A stretch of DNA of 25,008 nucleotides from an uncultured Alphaproteobacteria bacterium (GTDB lineage: Bacteria > Pseudomonadota > Alphaproteobacteria > HIMB59 > GCA-002718135), in NCBI GenBank assembly GCA_902613275.1, contig CACMGM010000010.1, positions 1 through 25,008 of the forward strand, written 5' to 3'. A model generated the notes under the pieces. It was given only the letters and a program-made list of their open reading frames with translations, was not told where the DNA came from and ran no database searches. Below, piece by piece: positions 14,748 to 22,691 of the stretch (position 1 is its first letter; each line of letters opens with the position of its first letter). A program made the translations under genes and the position numbers.

Positions 14748-15523
14748 ATTTTAATAACAACATACCCGACCTAGGTGATTTAAAAAACATTTATGATGAG
14801 AATGGTTATAATCATATTCCCGAACTTTTCTCAAAGTCTGATATGGAACTTATTAACAAAGAATTTGATAGATACATAAAAGACTGTGTTCCTAAAATGA
14901 AAGAAGGAGAAGTGTATTACGTTGATAAAGAAAATAAAGATACTTTGATGCAAATGCAAAAGTTAGAAGAATACGATGCTTTCTTTCATGATTTATTTCA
15001 CAATAGTAAAATAAAGGAATTAGCAGCCAATGCTTTAGGTGAAGACGTCATACCAAGGGCAATGGAGTATTTTAATAAACCACCAGGTAAAAGCAATCCA
15101 ACTCCACCACATCAAGACGGTTATTATTTTAATTTAAATAATGATAAAGCAGTAACCGGATGGCTAGCTTTAGAGGATGTAGATGATGAAAATGGATGTA
15201 TCCACTATGTAAGAGGCTCTCACAAAATGGAAGGATACAGACCGCATAGTAAATCAGAAATATTAGGTTTTTCAAAAGGTGTAACAGATTTTGGTACAGA
15301 AGAAGATAAAAAAAATACAGTGAAGTTTGAGGGTAAAGCGGGAATGTTTTTAATGCACCATGCTAAAATTATTCATTTTGCTGATCCCAATAAATCTAAA
15401 ACTCGATCACGAAGAGCTTTTGGGTTTGTTTATCATGGTGTTTCTGCAAAACACGACAAGCAGAAAGAGAAAATGGAACAAGAACAATTAAAAAAAGAAT
15501 TAAAATCAAAAAACAAATTATAA
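14744..15523 (+). CDS. PhyH-family Fe(II)/2-oxoglutarate dioxygenase, tandem copy 2
   Basis: Protein of 259 residues, closely related to the preceding gene: His123-x-Asp125 in TPPHQDGYYF, distal His211 in KIIHFADPNKS, NGCIHYVRGSHK (150-161), LGFSKGVTDFG, and a charged Lys/Glu-rich C-terminal tail of about 25 residues. The two differ most in the N-terminal 100 residues and around the substrate side, so they may hydroxylate successive positions, or similar substrates, or form a heterodimer. The start ATG overlaps the previous TGA; the stop is followed one base later by the BCAT-like ATG. Both copies keep the triad, so neither is a decayed duplicate. Confidence 0.92.
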   Translation: MNFNNNIPDLGDLKNIYDENGYNHIPELFSKSDMELINKEFDRYIKDCVPKMKEGEVYYVDKENKDTLMQMQKLEEYDAFFHDLFHNSKIKELAANALGEDVIPRAMEYFNKPPGKSNPTPPHQDGYYFNLNNDKAVTGWLALEDVDDENGCIHYVRGSHKMEGYRPHSKSEILGFSKGVTDFGTEEDKKNTVKFEGKAGMFLMHHAKIIHFADPNKSKTRSRRAFGFVYHGVSAKHDKQKEKMEQEQLKKELKSKNKL

Positions 15524-15524
15524 A

Positions 15525-16445
15525 ATGAACAATAGAAAAGTTTATATTTCTGGTGAGATTGTACCAGAAGTAGATGCTAAAATTTCAATATTTGATAGCG
15601 CTGTACTTTTAGGTGATACAGTTACTGAATCTACTAGAACATTTAATTTCAAACCATTCAAATTAGATGAACATTTAGAAAGGTTATATAAATCATTTAA
15701 ATTAACACGTATCGACCCTCAAATGACAATAGAGGAAATGAAAAAGATTAGTCTTAAATTATTAGAAATTAATAAAGATAATTACAAGGCTAATGAGGAT
15801 TGTTGGCTTGTGCATAATATTTCTCGAGGACATTCAATCACTGGAGGTAATCCAGCTTTGCAAGTCTCTAAGCCAACTGTTATGATTTATACTCAACCTA
15901 TGAATCTTATTTTGTGGGCTCCTTTTTATACTAAAGGTTGTCATGCAGTAACTCCTCCCACTAGAATGGTACCATCACAATCTTTAGATGCTAGAATTAA
16001 AAATAGAAGTCGCCTTTTTTATACCTTAGCAGAAATTGAAGCAAAACTAGTCGATCCTGATGCGCAAAGTGTCATTCTTGATATTCATGGAAATGTTGCA
16101 GAAAATAAAGGTGGTAATATATTTATGATCAAAGATGGAAAGTTAATTACACCAACCACTGCTAATTGTTTGGAGGGGCTTACAAGAAATTCAACAATGG
16201 AAATAGCCCGATCTTTAGACATTGAAGTGATTGAAGCTGTTATTCAATCTTATGATTTAGCAACTTCTGATGAAATGTTTATTACTAGTACTCCATATTC
16301 AATAATGCCTGCAACAAAGTTTAATGGAATGCCAATTGCTGATGGAAATGTTGGTCCAGTAACTAAGAAATTGATTCAAGGATGGAGCGATAGAGTGGGC
16401 GTAGATATTATTAAGCAAGCAGAAGATCAATTACATAAACATTAA
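15525..16445 (+). CDS. Class IV PLP aminotransferase (branched-chain/D-amino acid aminotransferase-like)
   Basis: Fold-IV PLP aminotransferase of 306 residues, as in IlvE and D-alanine aminotransferase. Signatures: the N-terminal YISGEIVPEVDAKISIFDSAVL (given as residues 7-28), HLERLYKS with Arg53 at the phosphate-binding position, the PLP Lys159 in DARIKNRSR, Glu193 in GNVAENKGGNIF, and NCLEGLTRN. Chemistry is reversible transfer of an amino group between an amino acid and an alpha-keto acid. Whether the amino acid is branched-chain, D- or a modified one is not decided by these motifs. Being inside an operon with PhyH, DHDPS-family and M81 genes argues for a catabolic or special-substrate role and against housekeeping IlvE. 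The gene starts one base after the previous stop and ends one base before the next start. Confidence 0.88.
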   Translation: MNNRKVYISGEIVPEVDAKISIFDSAVLLGDTVTESTRTFNFKPFKLDEHLERLYKSFKLTRIDPQMTIEEMKKISLKLLEINKDNYKANEDCWLVHNISRGHSITGGNPALQVSKPTVMIYTQPMNLILWAPFYTKGCHAVTPPTRMVPSQSLDARIKNRSRLFYTLAEIEAKLVDPDAQSVILDIHGNVAENKGGNIFMIKDGKLITPTTANCLEGLTRNSTMEIARSLDIEVIEAVIQSYDLATSDEMFITSTPYSIMPATKFNGMPIADGNVGPVTKKLIQGWSDRVGVDIIKQAEDQLHKH

Positions 16446-16446
16446 A

Positions 16447-17364
16447 ATGAAAACACTAGAGAAACCAAATGGAATTTGGGGAACTATTCTTTTACCAATT
16501 AATAATAATCAAATTGACTGGGTTGCATTTGAAGAACAGATTCATATTTTATGTGACTCCAAAGTTGCTGGTATCTATACTAATGGTACCGCTGCAGAAT
16601 GTCATAATCAAACAGAACAAGAATTTGATAAATTATCGGAAATAGTTTCAACAATTGCATTAAAAAAGAACAAAAAATTTCAACTTGGTTTAAGTCATAC
16701 TAATCCAAGAGTTTGCCAAGAAAGAGCAAAGCGAATGGTAAGTTTAAAACCAAATGGATTTCAAATTACCTTACCAGATTGGTGGCCTCCAACTTTTAAT
16801 GAGTCAAAGAATTTTATTTTAGGTATGCAAGAGGTGGTTGAGGATATTTATATGATTTTATACAATCCTCCTCATGCAAAAGTCCTGCTTTCTCTTGAAG
16901 AGATTAGATTATTAAAACAATCTGTTCAAAATCTTGTAGGAATTAAATGTGCAGGCGGTGATGAGCAATGGTACTCACAAAGAAGAGAATTATTAGATGA
17001 TTTTTCGGTATTTGTGCCTGGACATACGGTTGTATATGGAAAACCTTTAGGAGCAAATGGATCTTATTCCAATGTTGCATGTTTAAGTCCAAATGGCGCT
17101 GTTAAAATTTGGGATTTAATCGAGAAAGATTATGAAAAAGCAAAAAAACTAGAAGCAAAAGTCCTAAACTTTATGAAACAACATATTTTACCTTTTGCTA
17201 ATAAATTATCAAACACTGGTTTAGATAAATTACTTGCTTCTGTTGGTGGATGGGGACCAGTATCTGAAAAAGTTCTCTGGCCTTATGACGGAGCAACTGC
17301 AGAAGATGTAAAAAAAATAAAAATACATGCAAATAATGAATTAGAAGAAATACTAAATGTCTAA
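16447..17364 (+). CDS. DHDPS/N-acetylneuraminate lyase family aldolase
   Basis: Class I Schiff-base (beta/alpha)8 lyase of 305 residues. Schiff-base Lys167 in GIKCAGGD and the partner Tyr139 in LYNPPH are both present. The usual GTTGE/GSTGE loop is replaced by GTAAECH (47-53), and the sialic-acid DE pair seen in the nanA gene of this window is not present, so this is neither a standard DapA nor a NAL. The family cleaves or forms carbon-carbon bonds at pyruvate or other 2-keto acids, or dehydrates keto-deoxy acids. The ATG follows the aminotransferase stop by one base; the stop overlaps the M81 ATG by eight bases. It may act on a keto acid produced by the neighbouring transaminase. Confidence 0.86.
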   Translation: MKTLEKPNGIWGTILLPINNNQIDWVAFEEQIHILCDSKVAGIYTNGTAAECHNQTEQEFDKLSEIVSTIALKKNKKFQLGLSHTNPRVCQERAKRMVSLKPNGFQITLPDWWPPTFNESKNFILGMQEVVEDIYMILYNPPHAKVLLSLEEIRLLKQSVQNLVGIKCAGGDEQWYSQRRELLDDFSVFVPGHTVVYGKPLGANGSYSNVACLSPNGAVKIWDLIEKDYEKAKKLEAKVLNFMKQHILPFANKLSNTGLDKLLASVGGWGPVSEKVLWPYDGATAEDVKKIKIHANNELEEILNV

Positions 17365-18844
17365 AAATATTTTTCTCTCAGGTATATATCATGAAACCCA
17401 TACATTTTTAGGTGAACCAACTACTTTAAAAGATTTTATTATTTTTCATGATGAAGAAATAATTAATGAAAACACTGGTAATGGATCTCCAACAGATGGT
17501 TTTATAGAATATGCTTCTGGTCAAAATTGGAATATAATTCCAGGAATTCAAATGACAGCCAGACCCTCAGGTACTGTTGATGAAGAATCAGAAAGCTATT
17601 TTAAAAAAAATTTCTTTGAAAAATTAAAAGTTTCTTGTCACAACATAGATGCTATTTTCTTAGTTTTACATGGAGCTATGGTAAGCACTAACCATGATGA
17701 TTTTGAGGGAGATTTTCTCAGAGATATTCAAAGTTTTTTATCAAAAGAAAATATATCTATTCCTATTGTTGCTGTTTTAGATTTACACGCCAATGTTTCA
17801 GAAAATATGATTAAGTATAGTACATGTGTTTATGCATATAGAAAAAACCCTCACAGTGATTCTAGAGAAACAGCAGTAAAAGCTGCATCAATTCTAAACG
17901 ACCTTTTTTTAGATCCTAATGTAAAACAAGTACATCTGGATACAAAATATATTTTACCTCCAACAGGTGTTGGTACAGCAAATGATCCAATGAAAACACT
18001 TTTAGAGGAAGCATTAAAAATTGAGAAGAAAGATCCAGAGATCATATGCATTAATGTTATGGCAGGATATTCATACGCCGATATTCCAGATTGTGGTTTT
18101 AGTATAAATTGTTGTACCAGAGGAAAAATTAGTGATGCAAAAAATTACTTAGATAAATTGGTCAATATACTAGAAGTAAAAATTAAAGATGGTTATCCAA
18201 AAGAAAATTCTCTGGATGAAGCTCTAAATGTGATTGATAATATTACAGAAATTAAAAAACCTATTTTACTAATTGAACCAGCTGATAATATTGGTGGAGG
18301 AACACCAGGAGATGCTACTGATTTATTAGATCGATTATTACAAACTAATCATACCGGGATCGTTGCTATCATTAATGATCCTGAAGCTGCAGATGCTTGT
18401 CATAAAGCTCATATTAATAATGAAGTTCAGCTACATATAGGTGCAAAATTTGATGCATTTCATGGCAAACCTATTTTTATTAAAGCAAATTTAGAAAGAA
18501 TTTCTGATGGAAGATTTGAACTTGAAAATAAACAATCTCACTTAGCTTCAATGATGGGAACAAAAATTAATATGGGCCCTTCAGCTGTATTAAAAAATGA
18601 TCAATTAACCTTATTGTTAACATCAATTAAAACACCACCAATGGATTTAGGTCAACTAACTTCACAAGGTATTAACCCTAGAGATGCTAAATTAATAATA
18701 ATTAAAGCAGCTGTGTCTCATAAAGATGCTTATGATCCAATTGCATCTCAGAGTTTTTATATTGATAGCCAAGGTCTTTGCACAAGTAATTTAAAAAGAT
18801 TGCCTTTTAAAAAAATTGGAAATAAAATTATATCTTTAGATTAG
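17357..18844 (+). CDS. M81-family (MlrC-like) metallohydrolase
   Basis: Protein of 495 residues, the typical length for MlrC/M81. Motifs: YHETHTF (11-17), LHGAMVS (104-110), DLHANVS (142-148) with Asp142/His144 as likely zinc ligands, NPHSDSRET (164-172) with His166, and the C-terminal-domain signature DNIGGGTPGDA. MlrC was named for hydrolysis of linearised microcystin, but genomic relatives are widespread in bacteria that do not meet microcystin and probably act on small amide or peptide-like compounds. No signal peptide, so it works in the cytosol. It overlaps the DHDPS-family gene by eight bases and its last four bases overlap the converging aminotransferase gene. Hydrolysis of an amide intermediate of the block E pathway is inferred. 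Confidence 0.9.
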   Translation: MSKNIFLSGIYHETHTFLGEPTTLKDFIIFHDEEIINENTGNGSPTDGFIEYASGQNWNIIPGIQMTARPSGTVDEESESYFKKNFFEKLKVSCHNIDAIFLVLHGAMVSTNHDDFEGDFLRDIQSFLSKENISIPIVAVLDLHANVSENMIKYSTCVYAYRKNPHSDSRETAVKAASILNDLFLDPNVKQVHLDTKYILPPTGVGTANDPMKTLLEEALKIEKKDPEIICINVMAGYSYADIPDCGFSINCCTRGKISDAKNYLDKLVNILEVKIKDGYPKENSLDEALNVIDNITEIKKPILLIEPADNIGGGTPGDATDLLDRLLQTNHTGIVAIINDPEAADACHKAHINNEVQLHIGAKFDAFHGKPIFIKANLERISDGRFELENKQSHLASMMGTKINMGPSAVLKNDQLTLLLTSIKTPPMDLGQLTSQGINPRDAKLIIIKAAVSHKDAYDPIASQSFYIDSQGLCTSNLKRLPFKKIGNKIISLD

Positions 18845-20142
18845 TTTAATCGTTTAAAACCATTATGTGCAATAGGGCCTTCTAACAAATCTATAATATT
18901 TCTTCCATCCTCACACTCTTTTATCGTTTGAAAAATAGGGCGTATATTTTCAATGTAACCATCAATGATGTCTTTTGTGTGTGCAGTACAAACATAGACT
19001 GCAGTTGCAGCAAGATAACCTTTTTTAAGCATTTCTTGAGTAATATATGTTTTATAGGCCAATGCATTTTCACTTTTAAATGAAAATGTTGTCAGTGCCG
19101 CTAATCCACTAATAGTAATTGGAAGATCAAATTCTTTAGACAACTTCATCCACTCACTATTTACGTATTCACCAATTTTTGTAATTTTTTCCCATGATTT
19201 TTCTTTATCCATAACTTTTAGTGTCGCAAGACCAGCACTAGATCCAATTCTTTCAGTCCAAAAAGTGCTACTTATAAAAGATTTTTCTGCTGCTTGCATT
19301 ACCTCTCTTTTACCAAGGACTGCAGTTACAGCATATCCATTTCCAAGAGCTTTTCCAAACATTGCGACGTCAGGCTCAACATCATAAAGCATATGTAAAC
19401 CACCATAATTTTTTCTAAATCCTGATGTACATTCATCAAAAACTAAAACAATATTATTATCATCTGCTAATTTTCTTACTCGTTGCAAAAAATTATTTTC
19501 TGGTTCTTTATTTCGGTAAACTTCCATTTTGATAACGCCAATATTTTTAGTTTTGACTAAGTTTTCAAGTTTTTCAAAATTATTATACTCAAACGGATAT
19601 ACACTTCCTTTGAGATTTTGTGGAACACCATGAGGATCTAAACCTGGTAGTAGGTGACCATCTAATCCTTTTGAGTCAGATAAATTTGAAGCTAAGTACC
19701 AATCATGCCAGCCATGATATCCGCAAAATGCTACATTATCTCTTCCAGATGCAGCTCTTGAAAGACGAATAGCGACTGAATTAGCTTCACCTCCTGATCT
19801 TGCAAATCTAGCCATATCAGCCCATGGATGTAGCTCAACTAATCTTTCAGTGAGTTCAACTTCTTCAGGAGCATTTAGAGAAGACATATTACCATTTCCG
19901 ACTGTTTCTTTGACAGCTTCATCGACTTCTGGATGACTATAGCCAAGTGAATTAGTTCCTGGCATCATTAAGGTATCTATATATTTATTTCCATCGAGAT
20001 CCCATACTTCACAACCTCTTGTTTTATTAAAATAAGCAGGCCAATGTTCAGGTAAAAACATTTCAGGTCTTTTTGATAAAAGCATATTACCACCAGCAAC
20101 AATTTGCTTTGCTTTTGAATATAATTTTTGTCCTTTTCCCAT
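18841..20142 (-). CDS. Class III PLP aminotransferase, glutamate-1-semialdehyde aminomutase-like
   Basis: Fold-I class III aminotransferase of 433 residues from the ATG at 20142; a TTG at 20160 would add six residues and is less likely. Motifs: KAKQIVAGGN (10-19), SGGEANSVAIRLSRAA (116-131), GYHGWHDW (141-148), FDECTSGFR (235-243) with the PLP Asp236, and PLP Lys264 in FGKALGNGY. Overall it resembles HemL relatives, but position at the end of a sialic acid catabolic operon makes tetrapyrrole synthesis unlikely. It probably moves an amino group on a sugar-derived aldehyde or ketone. It lies about 50 bases downstream of the ROK kinase on the same strand, and its 3' end overlaps the M81 gene on the other strand by four bases. 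Confidence 0.87.
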   Translation of the reverse strand: MGKGQKLYSKAKQIVAGGNMLLSKRPEMFLPEHWPAYFNKTRGCEVWDLDGNKYIDTLMMPGTNSLGYSHPEVDEAVKETVGNGNMSSLNAPEEVELTERLVELHPWADMARFARSGGEANSVAIRLSRAASGRDNVAFCGYHGWHDWYLASNLSDSKGLDGHLLPGLDPHGVPQNLKGSVYPFEYNNFEKLENLVKTKNIGVIKMEVYRNKEPENNFLQRVRKLADDNNIVLVFDECTSGFRKNYGGLHMLYDVEPDVAMFGKALGNGYAVTAVLGKREVMQAAEKSFISSTFWTERIGSSAGLATLKVMDKEKSWEKITKIGEYVNSEWMKLSKEFDLPITISGLAALTTFSFKSENALAYKTYITQEMLKKGYLAATAVYVCTAHTKDIIDGYIENIRPIFQTIKECEDGRNIIDLLEGPIAHNGFKRLN

Positions 20143-20192
20143 TTTAATTAAACTATGCAATTTTCATTAAAAGCACAATCAGTTTCTTGTCT

Positions 20193-21074
20193 TTATAGCA
20201 AAACACCCATTTTTGCTGCTTTTACTCCAAGAGAAGACTTTACTACTTTTACGTGAAATAATTTAGGTTCTTTTTTCAAATTTTTTTTTACGAGCTCTAC
20301 ATAACCTTGTGCCATTCCAATACTTCCACCAAGAATAATTATATCTATATCAAATATAGCTTTCAAATTTGCACACAGTTCTGAGACAGATTTGGCAGAT
20401 AGATCGATTATTTCTTTTGCCCATTTTTTATTTTGTAAACTAAGCTTAAAAATTTCTTTAGCACTAATATTTTTATAACCTTTTTGTTTAGCAATTTTAC
20501 TCATTGCCTTACCAGAAGCAATACTTTCAAAAGTTCCAATTCTACCACTCCCACATTTTGTTTTTGCTAACGTTGAAGTTGTAAATCCTAAATGTCCTGC
20601 TAACCCATTTTCTGAGAGAAGAGGTTTATTGTTTAAAATTACACCAACTCCTATACCACTTGAAATTGTAATATATCCCAAACGTTTGTATTTATGACCT
20701 TTTCCATAATTTGCTTCTCCTAAAGCTGCAGCTGTTGCATCATTTATTATTGTAGAAGCTGTATTAAATTTTTTTTCTATAAGTTTTTTAAGGGGTATTT
20801 TGAAAGTTCCTAAATTTTCTTTATTTACTGGGTACCAATTTCCGTATTGGTCAACCCTACCGGTAATAGCAATGCCTATTTTTTTTGATTTAGATATATT
20901 TAAGTTTTTAATATTTCTTTCAATTTGTTGAATATAATTATTTGCTACTTTATTTATTGAAGTTGGCCCAGTAATAGTTTTTTTAAACTTTCCTTTAATT
21001 ATTTGAGATACTGATATCTTAGTTGCTCCAAAATCAATTGCGATACCTGATTTGTTAAATATTTTTTTATTCAT
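20193..21074 (-). CDS. nanK: ROK-family kinase, probable N-acetylmannosamine kinase with degenerate zinc motif
   Basis: Protein of 293 residues. ATP-binding DFGATKI (14-20), the catalytic Asp112 in INDATAAALGE, and TISSGIGVG (136-144) are ROK signatures. NanK phosphorylates ManNAc to ManNAc-6-P. The zinc motif is eroded: His161 (GHLGF) and Cys174 are kept, but the other two Cys positions are Ser176 and Thr181 (CGSGRIGTFES instead of CxCGxxGCxE), and there are about three extra residues between His and the first Cys. Function is inferred mainly from position: it overlaps nanE by four bases (ATGA) and follows nanA and nanE in transcription order. Substrate could be ManNAc or another hexosamine. 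Kinase activity without an intact zinc site is not certain. Confidence 0.84.
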   Translation of the reverse strand: MNKKIFNKSGIAIDFGATKISVSQIIKGKFKKTITGPTSINKVANNYIQQIERNIKNLNISKSKKIGIAITGRVDQYGNWYPVNKENLGTFKIPLKKLIEKKFNTASTIINDATAAALGEANYGKGHKYKRLGYITISSGIGVGVILNNKPLLSENGLAGHLGFTTSTLAKTKCGSGRIGTFESIASGKAMSKIAKQKGYKNISAKEIFKLSLQNKKWAKEIIDLSAKSVSELCANLKAIFDIDIIILGGSIGMAQGYVELVKKNLKKEPKLFHVKVVKSSLGVKAAKMGVLL

Positions 21075-21751
21075 TTTAATTTTTTAATTTTTTTTACAAA
21101 CCAACTCGTAATATTATCAATACGCGTAATAGCACTTCCAATTGTAACTGCATCTGCTCCTGCTTGTATAGCTTGCTTTGCAAGCTCTGGAGTGTTGTAA
21201 CGCCCTTCAGCCATTACAAAACAATTAAGTTTTTTAAATTCTTTAACTAATTTTATATTTGGTTTATCCGTATCTTTCACTTGTTTACCAACATAGCCGG
21301 CAAGTGTTGTGCCAATAATATCCGCACCCTCTAAAATAGCATTTTTAGCATCATCTAGATTTGAGCAATCTGCCATAGCTAAACGATTTGCTTTTTTAAT
21401 TTTTAAAATAATTTCTTTTGTTGGAAAAGGCCTTTTCCTATTTGTGGCATCAAACGCTATTATCTCTGCACCACTATTAATAATTTTATCGACATCCTTT
21501 AAGAGAGGCGTAATTCTAACTTTAAAGTTATCTAAGTCATTTTTTATTATGCCAATTATTGGTAAAGAAATATTTTTTTTGACTGCTCGTATATTTTTTT
21601 CTCCTTCAATTCTCACACCACCACAACCTCCTATAATTGCAGCTTTTGCCATTGAAACAACAATAGACGTCTTGTCTTGAGGTCCACCCTCATTAGGCTG
21701 ACATGATACAATAATTTTATTTTTTAATTTTTTTAAAATATTTTTTTTCAC
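21071..21751 (-). CDS. nanE: N-acetylmannosamine-6-phosphate 2-epimerase
   Basis: NanE family TIM barrel of 226 residues, the usual length, converting ManNAc-6-P to GlcNAc-6-P. Signatures: VSCQPNEGGP (15-24), GGCGGVRIEG (41-50), the catalytic-type Lys70 in GIIKND, AFDATNRKRP (99-108), MADCSN (127-132), GTTLAGY (147-153), MAEGRYNTPE (180-189) and AVTIGSAITR (201-210). All catalytic positions look intact. No ATG precedes the conserved region, so the start is the GTG at 21751, nine bases after the nanA stop; its stop overlaps the nanK start. Assignment is among the firmest in the window and anchors the interpretation of the operon. Confidence 0.95.
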   Translation of the reverse strand: MKKNILKKLKNKIIVSCQPNEGGPQDKTSIVVSMAKAAIIGGCGGVRIEGEKNIRAVKKNISLPIIGIIKNDLDNFKVRITPLLKDVDKIINSGAEIIAFDATNRKRPFPTKEIILKIKKANRLAMADCSNLDDAKNAILEGADIIGTTLAGYVGKQVKDTDKPNIKLVKEFKKLNCFVMAEGRYNTPELAKQAIQAGADAVTIGSAITRIDNITSWFVKKIKKLK

Positions 21752-21759
21752 AGAGTTAA

Positions 21760-22689
21760 TTATAATGCTTTTAAAAATTTTATTTCTGAAAGATCATTTT
21801 CCGATACTAATTTTTTTAAATCATCTTTAATTCCCTTTTCTATCTCTGTATTCACAATACTTGAAAAAGGTTTTCTTACATACCCTGAATCAATTCCCAT
21901 CCAACTTAATCCCATTTTAATAAATGGATAACCTGATTTTTTTAAAGCATACAAAATGATCATATTGACTTTGTCTTGTAATTTTTTTGCCTCAACAACA
22001 TTACCATTTTTCATATTTTCAAAAATTCCTACAAACATTTCTGGCATTAAATTATAAAATGATCCAATCATACCATCAGCACCTGATATCAGACCAGAGA
22101 TAGCCATTTCATCCATACCAGAATAAATTTTAAAATATGTTCCAATTTCTTTTTTTATTTTCTCAAAATTAAAATGAGTTGCTGCCGTATATTTAACTCC
22201 TTTAATATTATCTATAGCGGCCAATCTTTTTAACATATCAATGTCCATCAAATTTGCGTGACTAATGTTATATATAATAATTGGCAAATGTGAGGATTGA
22301 GCTATGTCACTATAATAATTATAAATCTCTTCGTTAGAAAAATTGTAATAAAAAGGTGGCAATGCTGATAATGCGTCGACTCCAGCATGAGTGGCATATT
22401 TTGCTAGATCAGTTGTAATTTTAGTTCCAATAGATCCAACATGCGCAATAACAGGAACTCTGCCATTTACTTCTTCAACAATAATATCAAGCACTTCTTT
22501 TTTTTCTTCTGGTGACATTAAAAAAGTTTCACCTGTACTGCCAGTTACGTACAAGCCATTAACATTTTCAGCTATTAAATGATTGATTATTTTTCTTAAA
22601 CCGTCCTTGTTTATAGTTTCATCTTTATTAATGGATGTAATCATTGCAGGCATAACACCGTTAAGATCTTTTGGATCGTATTTAGTCAT
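21760..22689 (-). CDS. nanA: N-acetylneuraminate lyase
   Basis: DHDPS/NAL family aldolase of 309 residues that cleaves sialic acid to ManNAc and pyruvate. The Schiff-base Lys166 (GVKYTA) and Tyr140 (IIYNIS) are present, GSTGET is at 50-55, and LIAENVNGLYVTG resembles NAL. The discriminating residues match known NAL: Asp193-Glu194 (SGMDEM), equivalent to E. coli Asp191/Glu192 that contact the glycerol tail of sialic acid, and Ser210 in GSFYN, equivalent to Ser208. The sequence also has the PPFYY segment. It lies two bases after the oppF-type ATPase and before nanE, so it is part of one transporter-plus-catabolism operon. Other nonulosonic acids with similar tails remain possible substrates. 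Confidence 0.93.
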   Translation of the reverse strand: MTKYDPKDLNGVMPAMITSINKDETINKDGLRKIINHLIAENVNGLYVTGSTGETFLMSPEEKKEVLDIIVEEVNGRVPVIAHVGSIGTKITTDLAKYATHAGVDALSALPPFYYNFSNEEIYNYYSDIAQSSHLPIIIYNISHANLMDIDMLKRLAAIDNIKGVKYTAATHFNFEKIKKEIGTYFKIYSGMDEMAISGLISGADGMIGSFYNLMPEMFVGIFENMKNGNVVEAKKLQDKVNMIILYALKKSGYPFIKMGLSWMGIDSGYVRKPFSSIVNTEIEKGIKDDLKKLVSENDLSEIKFLKAL

Positions 22690-22691
22690 GA

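Noticed and set aside
18841..20142. hemL (glutamate-1-semialdehyde aminomutase)
   Set aside because: Fold and motifs fit the broad family, but the operon context is sialic acid catabolism; assigning tetrapyrrole synthesis would be over-reading.
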